A DNA stretch of 12,080 nt from JBFJWU01 sp041623475 [NCBI: bacterium] (GTDB lineage Bacteria > J088), in contig JBFJWU010000067.1 in assembly GCA_041623475.1 (NCBI GenBank), positions 1-12,080 of the forward strand, given 5' to 3'. The notes under the pieces are model-generated. The model ran no database searches. It was not told the origin of the DNA and saw nothing but the letters and a program-made list of their open reading frames with translations. Each line of letters starts with the position of its first letter. Position 1 is the first letter of the stretch. Shown in pieces: positions 6,738 through 12,080 of this stretch. A program made the translations under genes and the position numbers.

Positions 6738-7034
6738 TCAGGCAGGGGCCAGTTTGTTGATCGCTTCCGCCAGGGCAAAATCAAGCTCGCTGATGCCGTC
6801 GACATCGTGTGTCGACAGGTCAATCGAAACCCGATTCCAGACGTTGGACCACTCGGGGTGATGGTTCATTCGTTCGGCGACCAGGGCGACGCTTGCCATA
6901 AACCCGAATGCTTCGGCAAAATCGGCAAACTCGATCTGTCGATGCAGCTTCTGGTGGTTTTCGGTCCAGCCCGTCAAGCCGCCGAGGCGTTCGGATATTT
7001 CTGAATTGGACAGTTTGCGCGGTTTTTCTGACAC
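6738..7034 (-). CDS. phhB: Pterin-4a-carbinolamine dehydratase (4a-hydroxytetrahydrobiopterin dehydratase)
   Basis: This enzyme dehydrates the 4a-carbinolamine formed by pterin-dependent aromatic amino-acid hydroxylases, allowing tetrahydrobiopterin to be regenerated. The family signature is intact: RMNHHPEWSNVWNRVSIDLSTH, with H58, H59 and P60 and the later H76 as the expected active-site residues, followed by GISELDFALAEAI. The frame opens at a GTG at 7070, but I start it at the GTG at 7034. AAGGAG at 7041-7046 lies six bases before that codon, and the resulting 98 residues match the family's normal length. No phenylalanine hydroxylase gene is near, so it may have the broader role proposed for orphan copies, for instance in molybdopterin-linked metabolism (inference). 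It follows the OsmC-family gene by 48 bases on the same strand. Confidence 0.93.
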   Translation of the reverse strand: MSEKPRKLSNSEISERLGGLTGWTENHQKLHRQIEFADFAEAFGFMASVALVAERMNHHPEWSNVWNRVSIDLSTHDVDGISELDFALAEAINKLAPA

Positions 7035-7040
7035 GTCTGG

Positions 7041-7046
7041 CTCCTT
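7041..7046 (-). promoter_or_regulatory. Ribosome binding site deciding the phhB start
   Basis: The minus strand reads AAGGAG, six bases before the GTG at 7034. It lies inside the longer open frame that begins at 7070, so it argues for the shorter protein beginning MSEKPRKL. Confidence 0.8.
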
Positions 7047-7082
7047 GTAAAGATCTTCAAGGTCACCCACCTTGAATCCATT

Positions 7083-7553
7083 CTAATCCTGCCGCGAGGC
7101 CGACGCATCTTTAATGGCAAACCCAACGACTGAAACCGGGCAGTTCAGCGTGTTGGCGACAAAGCATTCACGATGAGCGGACTGATGGATTTTTTCGATC
7201 ACGGCGTGGGACGGCTGCGCCTCCCAGACAAGCTCAGGCGCAAGCGTGATCGCGGTGATGGCCTGGCGACCATCTGGTCGCAGCCCAAGCAATGCTGTCG
7301 CCCGGTCGGCGTATCGCCGGACGACCAGTCTTTTTCGAACGGCTACAGCCAGGAACGACAGCATGTGGCAACCCGATACCGCAGCCAGCAACGCCTGTTC
7401 GGGGTCGACTCGACCGGCGGTTCCGAAGTACTTCGGTGCCGCTGATGCCGGGACGGTAATCCCTGATGCCGTCCAACTGAAGTCGCGGGGCAATGTCTCA
7501 TATGACGCCGTACCGTCGGGGTTTTCCCAATTGACCTGAACATTGATTTCCAT
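7083..7553 (-). CDS. OsmC-family protein (peroxide-detoxification type)
   Basis: OsmC/Ohr proteins reduce organic hydroperoxides through two cysteines. Both are present in this 156-residue protein: C62 in AAVSGCHMLSFLAVA and C138 in LNCPV, with an extra C130 nearby. The early segment GRVDPEQALLAAVSGC is the usual lead-in to the first cysteine helix. It resembles the broader OsmC/YhfA-like branch more than a certified Ohr, so the substrate is open. The longest open frame starts much further up, inside the HAD gene, and adds an Arg/Pro-rich stretch that looks like out-of-frame translation. The ATG at 7553 shares its A with the upstream stop (TGATG), indicating coupled translation with the HAD gene, and gives the normal family N-terminus ([14 protein letters not shown]). 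Confidence 0.92.
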   Translation of the reverse strand: MEINVQVNWENPDGTASYETLPRDFSWTASGITVPASAAPKYFGTAGRVDPEQALLAAVSGCHMLSFLAVAVRKRLVVRRYADRATALLGLRPDGRQAITAITLAPELVWEAQPSHAVIEKIHQSAHRECFVANTLNCPVSVVGFAIKDASASRQD

Positions 7554-8347
7554 CAGCGCAGGACTTGAAGCAGGGCGCGAAGGTCGTTGATTACAGGGAC
7601 ACCATCGGGATGGTCTTCGGGTTCGTCTGCGTTGGCGCAATACCAAACCGGCTGCATACCGGACTGCTGCGCGCCGACCACATCTGTATCCCATGTGTCA
7701 CCGACGTACCAGATTTTTTCCGGTGGCAGGTCCAGATCCCGAATTGCTGTCAAAAACAGGCCCTGATCCGGTTTAACCATCCCCGCGTCGGCGCTGACGA
7801 CCATCGTGGTCAGTCTGTGACCGATCCCGTGCTGTTTCATCATCAGATCGGCTCCGGCGCGATCGTCGTAGTTGGTAATGATTCCGACGGGCATATGGTC
7901 AGCCAGCGTATGAACCAGTTCCTGGTACTGGCGGGGAATTTCCGTCCCGGAAACCAGTGTCTGGCGGTGCAGGCCAACCGCCGTTTCGATCCGGTCTGCT
8001 GACGCATCGATTTTCAACATGTCCAGTGTCCAGCCAAATCGCTCGCGGGCATCTGTTTCTCTGAGGTGGTCAATACGCAGCTGTTCAGCCCGTTTCCAAC
8101 CCTGCCACATTGCCTGCAGCAGTTCGTCCAGTTCCAGGTCGGGGCGCCATTGCTGAAATGTGTCCAACAGAATCGGCGCACTGCTGGGAACCTGAATACC
8201 GGGCTTTATTTCGACCTTGGGTAGTCCGTCGGGCCGATATTTCAATAATGTGAAAAAAAGATCAAACAGAATTGCGGCAGGAGGCTCGCATTCTGTCAGT
8301 GACGTCGGAAGCTGCACCAGTTCCCGGCGGCGTTCAGCCGGCGGCAC
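7553..8347 (-). CDS. HAD-superfamily hydrolase
   Basis: This is a haloacid-dehalogenase-superfamily hydrolase of up to 264 residues. Motif I is [10 protein letters not shown], with the nucleophile D29; the second acidic residue of the DxD pair is replaced by F31. Motif II is IITNYDDR (T158), motif III the Lys in MVKPDQGLF (K192) and motif [15 protein letters not shown] (D217, D222). A helical cap lies between motifs I and II, as in subfamily I. Loss of the second Asp occurs in dehalogenase-type members and some phosphatases, so I do not assign a substrate. The GTG at 8347 overlaps mglA by 14 bases, with a purine-rich AAGGAAG directly before it; a GTG at 8317 is an alternative start. It is followed by the OsmC gene in TGATG coupling. 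Superfamily is secure; reaction is unknown. Confidence 0.88.
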   Translation of the reverse strand: MPPAERRRELVQLPTSLTECEPPAAILFDLFFTLLKYRPDGLPKVEIKPGIQVPSSAPILLDTFQQWRPDLELDELLQAMWQGWKRAEQLRIDHLRETDARERFGWTLDMLKIDASADRIETAVGLHRQTLVSGTEIPRQYQELVHTLADHMPVGIITNYDDRAGADLMMKQHGIGHRLTTMVVSADAGMVKPDQGLFLTAIRDLDLPPEKIWYVGDTWDTDVVGAQQSGMQPVWYCANADEPEDHPDGVPVINDLRALLQVLR

Positions 8348-8927
8348 CTTCCTTGAGCTTTTGCAAAACCAGACGCGCGATGCCTTTCAACGTTTCGAAC
8401 ACACCTTCGCCCTTGGGCGCTACGGCTTCGAAATCAGGCACGCCATCCGGATTAAGCGTGGCGCGCAATTCGTCCAGCGGGACCGCGTTCGGCAGGTCTC
8501 GTTTGTTGTACTGGATGACATAGGGCACAGAACCAGGCTCAATTCCCTGTTCCTTGAGGTTCTCGAACATGTTCTCGAGCGACTCAATGTTGGCATCAAA
8601 CCGTTCGCGCTGGCTGTCTGCGACAAATACAATACCGTCAACACCTTTGAGGATCAGTTTTCGGCTGGCATCGTAGAACACCTGACCGGGAACTGTATAC
8701 AGATGGAACCTGGTATTAAACCCGCGAATCTGGCCAAGGTTCAGGGGCAGGAAGTCAAAGAACAGCGTACGTTCTGTTTCCGTTGCCAGGGAAATCATCT
8801 TTCCCCGGGCACCGTCCTGGGTTGATCCATAGATAAACTGCAGGTTGGTGGTCTTGCCACACAGACCCGGACCGTAGTACACGACCTTGGTATTGATCTC
8901 GCGCGCAGAATAGTTGATAAACGACAT
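8334..8927 (-). CDS. mglA: MglA, Ras-like polarity GTPase
   Basis: This is a small GTPase of the bacterial MglA family, 197 residues, which in Myxococcus sits at the leading pole when GTP-bound and directs motility machinery. The P-loop is GPGLCGKT at 19-26. R53, within [11 protein letters not shown], matches the position of the intrinsic arginine finger known for MglA. TVPGQ (78-82) replaces the Ras DxxGQ motif in the MglA manner and supplies Gln82. NKRD (141-144) gives guanine specificity. The start [12 protein letters not shown] is the conserved MglA N-terminus. It lies 22 bases downstream of mglB, the classic mglBA order. In non-gliding species the pair may control polarity of pili or other surface machinery; no motility genes are visible here. 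The HAD gene begins inside its 3' end. Confidence 0.97.
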   Translation of the reverse strand: MSFINYSAREINTKVVYYGPGLCGKTTNLQFIYGSTQDGARGKMISLATETERTLFFDFLPLNLGQIRGFNTRFHLYTVPGQVFYDASRKLILKGVDGIVFVADSQRERFDANIESLENMFENLKEQGIEPGSVPYVIQYNKRDLPNAVPLDELRATLNPDGVPDFEAVAPKGEGVFETLKGIARLVLQKLKEGAAG

Positions 8928-8949
8928 AGCAGATCAGCCTGGCGTCGCG

Positions 8950-9447
8950 TCAGTCGCGGAAAAGGTTGTCAATATCGTCGTCCGTAATTTCGGCAAACGG
9001 GCTGTCAGCTCCGCCGCCAGGGCCTGTGCCCTGTTCGGCTTTCTGCAGCAGGCCGTCGAAAATCGCGGCCAGCTCTTCGCCCGCCTTCTTGACACGCAGT
9101 CGTACAAGGCCCAGCGAACTGCGTTCATCAAAAATAAGAACAAGGATAACCTTGCGGTGAACCAGTGAAATATGGATGTTGTCCTTTTCACCTTCGTGAA
9201 AAAGTACCGTAAACTCATTCTCACCCAGCAGTTTTGCCAGACCGCCCGTGGCCGCAATGTTTCCTGCCGTTAACGACGCAAGCGCCGTCGAATCGATGTT
9301 TTCGGTATCGCCGCAATGGGCAATCAGCTGTCCATTACGATCGACAACAAAGATACTTTTTGAATTGGATTCACGAACAAGCCGGTCAAGGATGGAGTTG
9401 ATCTTATGAAACTCCTCCTCGTACATTACCAATTGTGGTTCGTGCAT
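8950..9447 (-). CDS. mglB: MglB, roadblock/LC7 GTPase-activating protein
   Basis: This roadblock/LC7-domain protein, 165 residues, acts in Myxococcus as a dimeric GTPase-activating partner of MglA and marks the lagging pole. The sequence tracks the Myxococcus protein from end to end. It opens LVMYEEEFHKINSILDRL, continues VVDRNGQLIAHCGDTENID and SLTAGNIAATGGLAKLLGENEF in the middle, and has LGLVRLRVKKAGEELAAIF in the C-terminal helix. A glycine-rich linker then leads to the conserved tail SPFAEITDDDIDNLF. AGGA lies five bases before the ATG at 9447. It is the first gene of the leftward seven-gene run and has a plausible promoter about 60 bases upstream. The adjacent mglA makes the assignment firm. 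Confidence 0.96.
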   Translation of the reverse strand: MHEPQLVMYEEEFHKINSILDRLVRESNSKSIFVVDRNGQLIAHCGDTENIDSTALASLTAGNIAATGGLAKLLGENEFTVLFHEGEKDNIHISLVHRKVILVLIFDERSSLGLVRLRVKKAGEELAAIFDGLLQKAEQGTGPGGGADSPFAEITDDDIDNLFRD

Positions 9448-9508
9448 GATGTTCCTGTTCGCAAGGGTTCGGACCTTGTCCGCTCATCCCGTCAATCAAG
9501 CATTAAGA

Positions 9509-9538
9509 ACTATAGCACCCCGGCGCACGTGGCCGCAA
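9509..9538 (-). promoter_or_regulatory. Probable mglB promoter
   Basis: On the minus strand TTGCGG (9533-9538) and TATAGT (9509-9514) are separated by 18 bases. The -10 matches five of six consensus positions and the -35 three. Transcription would start near 9502, giving a leader of about 55 bases before mglB. Visual match only. Confidence 0.55.
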
Positions 9539-9616
9539 CATGCTTTGCCCGGTGTCGAGTTGCTGCAAATCCCTGCCATGGTTGGGATTGCTTGGATTTT
9601 ACGGTCTGGTCAAATA

Positions 9617-9645
9617 TTGACTGTAGTGGGTCGTTCCACTATACT
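9617..9645 (+). promoter_or_regulatory. Strong sigma70-type promoter of the acyl-CoA synthetase gene
   Basis: TTGACT (9617-9622) and TATACT (9640-9645) have the ideal 17-bp spacing, each one base from consensus. Transcription should begin near 9652, about 56 bases before the ATG at 9708. A short inverted repeat fills the spacer and suggests control by a DNA-binding protein. Confidence 0.82.
9624..9641. promoter_or_regulatory. Candidate operator between -35 and -10 (inverted repeat)
   Basis: TAGTGG and CCACTA are perfect complements around GTCGTT, and the whole 18-bp element lies between the -35 and -10 hexamers, touching the -10. A dimeric repressor bound there would block RNA polymerase, as TetR-type regulators of fatty-acid genes do elsewhere. 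No regulator gene is next to it. Confidence 0.45.
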
Positions 9646-9707
9646 TCCAAGCCGAATCGAGCCAATTCACTTGTCCCTGTTTCAGCGGACAGATCGAGGT
9701 AGCAAGA

Positions 9708-11654
9708 ATGCTGGATGTAACTCCGCCGGAGAACCTGAATGTGACCTATATGGCCCGCCAGTCAAGGACGCTGGGGGACATGATGATTCGCCGGGCGCAG
9801 GCATCCGCCGGTGATATGGCGTGGATGATCAAGAAAGACGGCAGCTGGCAGCAGACCGACTGGCGGGGGTTTCTTGACCACTCACTGCGATTTGCATCGT
9901 GGCTCCGCCAACGGGAACTGGCCCTGGGCGACAAGATTTGCGTTGTTGGCGGTACGCGCCCTGAATGGTGCATTGCCGACATGGGCGGCCTGCTGGCAGG
10001 CGGCGTCACGGTTGGCGCCTACCCGACGCTGTCACCCAGCCAACTGGCGTACCTGATCGACCATTCCGACAGCCGGTTTGTCGTTGTCGAAGGCCAGCCA
10101 GAAGTTGACAAACTTCTGGGAATCCGCGACGACATATCCCGGGTCGAACAGGTCATTGTCTGGGATTACAGCCAGCTGTCGGACGAGGCCCGGGCTTCTG
10201 ACTGGGTGCTGCCCTGGGATACGGTTATGGCGGCTGAGCCGGACCTGGAGGCCGCGGAAGCACGTCAACAGGAAATCGATCCCGATGAAACCGCGATCAT
10301 CGTCTACACAAGTGGAACGACAGGTCCGCCCAAAGGGGCGATGATCTCGCACACAAATATTATTTCATTGTTGTCCGAGATATCCGATTTCATGGCTGTG
10401 GAGTCGTCTGACTACGGCATGAGCTTCCTGCCGATGGCCCACGTCGCCGAACGGATTGCGGCATTTTACGGTCGTATCAACACCGGTATGGGCACCGCGT
10501 TTGCCAGCAGTATTCCGGCAGTGCTGGAGGAAGTTGTGGAGGTCAGGCCCACTGTCTTTGGCAGTGTGCCACGGATTTTTGAAAAGGCCTATGCCAGGAT
10601 CATGGCCGGCGTTGCCGACGCGCCCGCCGGGAAGCAGAAAATTTTTCGCTGGGCAGAGCAGAACGGACGCGAGGTTGCCCGACTGTGGCAGGCAGGCAAA
10701 CCCGTCCCACTGGGGTTGCGGATTCGCTTCAGAATCGCCGACAAACTGGTTTTTTCGAAAATCCGTGGTGCGTTTGGTGGTCGCGTCAAACATTTTGTGA
10801 CCGGTGCCGCACCTATCGCCCACGAGATCCTGGAGTTTTTCTGGGCATCCGGGTTTCCGATCTACGAGGTCTATGGCATGACCGAGGCGACGGTCCTGAC
10901 ACATGCCAATCGACCGGGCGAAGTCAAACTTGGGACGGTTGGAAAGGCAATGCCCTATGCCGAGGCGCGACTGGCAGAAGACAACGAGATCCTGATTCGC
11001 GGGTCGATCGTGTTCAAGGGCTATTACAAAAACCCCGAGGCAACTGCCGAAGCAATTGACAGTGACGGGTGGCTCCATACGGGGGACATCGGCAGGCTCG
11101 ATGATGACGGTTTCCTGTCAATCGTCGACCGCAAAAAACACATCATCATTACAGCCGGCGGCAAAAACCTGACACCGGCCAATATTGAAAATGAAATCAA
11201 GACCCAGGATCCGTTGATCAGCCAGGTTCATGTCCACGGGGACAAACGACCGTACCTGACCGCTATCATCACGATTCACCCGGTCGAAGCTATTGAGTAC
11301 GCACTTAAGCACCAGCTGATCACAGACACCGGCGCAGCCCAGGCGATGGTTACCCAGTTGATGGAGAACCCGCTGGCGGTGCCTGACGGGCTCGAGCCAA
11401 TCATGGCTAATGTGACCAGTCAGGACAGCGTGCGACAGCGTCTGGTGCAGGCCGTCAAAAACGGCAACGTTAATTTGTCCCGTGTCGAAACAATCAAGAA
11501 GATCCATATCCTGTCGCGGGATTTTTCGGTCGAGGAAGACGAAATAACGCCGACCCTGAAGGTCAAGCGCAAGAATGTCGAACAGAAGTACCTGGACATA
11601 TTCGACCGGATTTACAATGACGAAGGCTTCGGACTGGTCGTAGAGGGCAAGTAA
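9708..11654 (+). CDS. Long-chain fatty-acid--CoA ligase (AMP-binding acyl-CoA synthetase)
   Basis: This enzyme activates fatty acids to acyl-CoA by way of an acyl-adenylate, feeding beta-oxidation or lipid synthesis. Its 648 residues have the full adenylate-forming layout: ATP loop YTSGTTGPPKG at 200-210, YGMTEA at 389-394, GWLHTGD at 454-460 with Asp460, DRKKHIIITAGGKNLTP at 474-490, and the C-terminal lysine region TPTLKVKRK near 620. Length and motifs fit the long-chain class (FadD15 or bubblegum-like) rather than short-chain acetyl-CoA synthetases. It has no signal peptide and is probably cytoplasmic or peripherally membrane-bound. GAGGT lies seven bases before the ATG, and a strong promoter with a built-in palindrome lies about 60 bases upstream. 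It is divergent from mglB and precedes ctaA. The chain-length preference cannot be read from the sequence. Confidence 0.95.
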   Translation: MLDVTPPENLNVTYMARQSRTLGDMMIRRAQASAGDMAWMIKKDGSWQQTDWRGFLDHSLRFASWLRQRELALGDKICVVGGTRPEWCIADMGGLLAGGVTVGAYPTLSPSQLAYLIDHSDSRFVVVEGQPEVDKLLGIRDDISRVEQVIVWDYSQLSDEARASDWVLPWDTVMAAEPDLEAAEARQQEIDPDETAIIVYTSGTTGPPKGAMISHTNIISLLSEISDFMAVESSDYGMSFLPMAHVAERIAAFYGRINTGMGTAFASSIPAVLEEVVEVRPTVFGSVPRIFEKAYARIMAGVADAPAGKQKIFRWAEQNGREVARLWQAGKPVPLGLRIRFRIADKLVFSKIRGAFGGRVKHFVTGAAPIAHEILEFFWASGFPIYEVYGMTEATVLTHANRPGEVKLGTVGKAMPYAEARLAEDNEILIRGSIVFKGYYKNPEATAEAIDSDGWLHTGDIGRLDDDGFLSIVDRKKHIIITAGGKNLTPANIENEIKTQDPLISQVHVHGDKRPYLTAIITIHPVEAIEYALKHQLITDTGAAQAMVTQLMENPLAVPDGLEPIMANVTSQDSVRQRLVQAVKNGNVNLSRVETIKKIHILSRDFSVEEDEITPTLKVKRKNVEQKYLDIFDRIYNDEGFGLVVEGK

Positions 11655-11698
11655 CCTGCATACGGGCACCGCCGGGCTCTGATACCCTGAAATTTGTC

Positions 11699-11716
11699 GC
11701 CCGGGCGGCCCCGGGC
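11699..11716 (+). terminator. GC-rich hairpin between the acyl-CoA synthetase gene and ctaA
   Basis: GCCCGGG and CCCGGGC form a perfect seven-base-pair stem around CGGC, and flanking ATTT/AAAT could extend it past a bulge. It is followed by AAATCCAGTTTT, with no immediate T-tract, so it could attenuate rather than fully terminate. The rest of the 100-bp gap (11655-11754) shows no other clear element. Confidence 0.4.
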
Positions 11717-11754
11717 AAATCCAGTTTTCTGGCGCGACCACCAGGCAGGTCAAA

Positions 11755-12080
11755 ATGAATCAAGCGGAATCGGCAATGCCGAAACAACTGGCACTTGTCA
11801 CGGCTATTACGACCGTCGTGTTGATCGCGATCGGCAATGTTGTCAGTGCAACCGGATCAGGAATGGGGTGTGGCGACGACTGGCCTGACTGTCACGGAGC
11901 CTGGATTCCCCAGTTCTATAACCACACCGTGGTCATCGAATTCGGACACCGGGTGGTTGCCGCACTGGTCAGCGTCATGACGCTTGCACTCCTGGTTATT
12001 GTTATCAGGCGCCGGTCTCGGGAACTGGTCGGCCCGGCTGTCGCGCCGACGGTGGCGGCCGCCGTGCTGCTGGTGGCGCA
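11755..12080 (+). CDS. ctaA: CtaA/Cox15-type heme A synthase, N-terminal part (truncated by window edge)
   Basis: Heme A synthase oxidises the C8 methyl of heme O to a formyl group, making heme A for aa3-type cytochrome oxidases. The visible 108 residues start with a membrane segment (about 11-30). The external loop ATGSGMGCGDDWPDCHGAWIP follows, with the cysteine pair C39 and C46 known from the Bacillus-type CtaA, then VVIEFGHR, whose E62 and H65 match the conserved glutamate and heme-ligand histidine. The second membrane segment spans about 66-84 and is followed by basic RRRSR, as the positive-inside rule expects. CAGGT a few bases before the ATG serves as ribosome binding site; the ATG eight codons later is a less likely start. 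The rest lies beyond the edge. Its presence implies aerobic respiration; the oxidase genes may follow downstream. Confidence 0.92.
   Translation, partial: MNQAESAMPKQLALVTAITTVVLIAIGNVVSATGSGMGCGDDWPDCHGAWIPQFYNHTVVIEFGHRVVAALVSVMTLALLVIVIRRRSRELVGPAVAPTVAAAVLLVA

Noticed and set aside
7554-7694. N-terminal extension of the OsmC-family protein
   Set aside because: The extra 47 residues are Arg/Pro-rich out-of-frame translation of the HAD gene; the TGATG junction fixes the start.
8950-9447. Possibility that the roadblock and GTPase genes are a novel pair
   Set aside because: Both align along their full length with the known MglB and MglA, including active-site residues and the conserved tail, so they are a described system.
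10365-11078. Open frame of 237 codons on the minus strand
   Set aside because: It is antisense to the acyl-CoA synthetase core motifs and has no recognisable domain or ribosome site.
1-12080. CRISPR arrays, tRNA or rRNA genes, insertion sequences, prophage genes
   Set aside because: I saw no regularly spaced repeats, cloverleaf-like segments, transposase or phage motifs; coding density and style are even throughout.

Overview
This window is compact, moderately GC-rich bacterial chromosome with no recognisable mobile element, CRISPR array, tRNA or rRNA. It suggests a free-living aerobic bacterium with an outer membrane. Two lipoprotein-type signal peptides, a Tat-exported dehydrogenase pair and a heme A synthase (hence a heme-copper oxidase) point that way. 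A canonical MglB/MglA polarity pair, very close to the Myxococcus proteins, makes a Myxococcota-like or other mglBA-bearing lineage (for example Acidobacteriota) plausible. This placement is inference; nothing in the window fixes the phylum.

Layout. (1) Positions 1-2257, minus strand: miaB (tRNA A37 methylthiotransferase), a DUF151/bifunctional-nuclease-type protein, then the N-terminus of an unrecognised protein that runs off the left edge. The three are translationally coupled: TGA-A-ATG between the first two and a GTGA overlap between the last two. (2) Positions 2258-2353: a short divergent promoter region. (3) Positions 2354-4560, plus strand: an M19 renal-dipeptidase-like lipoprotein, an ErpA-type iron-sulfur carrier followed by a textbook intrinsic terminator, and a small ankyrin-repeat lipoprotein. 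(4) Positions 4590-9447, minus strand, seven collinear genes read in the order mglB, mglA, HAD hydrolase, OsmC-family protein, pterin-4a-carbinolamine dehydratase, Tat-signal gluconate-2-dehydrogenase-subunit-3-like protein, GMC flavoprotein with a ferredoxin-like cysteine cluster. Several junctions overlap (14 nt, 1 nt and 4 nt). An unusual perfect inverted repeat over the start codon of the Tat-signal gene suggests that the last two genes are separately controlled. (5) Positions 9448-9707: a divergent promoter region with a strong sigma70-type promoter reading rightward and a reasonable one reading left into mglB. (6) Positions 9708-12080, plus strand: a long-chain acyl-CoA synthetase and the N-terminal part of a CtaA/Cox15 heme A synthase cut by the right edge.

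How the genes may work together. mglB/mglA form a GTPase switch with its activating partner. The small Tat protein and the GMC flavoprotein very probably form one exported oxidoreductase. The other neighbours are housekeeping genes with no obvious common pathway. I do not see a clearly undescribed multi-gene system. The strongest leads are the 23-bp inverted repeat centred on a start codon, the cysteine-cluster GMC dehydrogenase without a visible cytochrome partner, a palindrome lodged between the -35 and -10 of the acyl-CoA synthetase promoter, and the unidentified protein coupled to the DUF151 gene. Several gene starts were revised from the longest open frame on ribosome-binding-site and overlap evidence.
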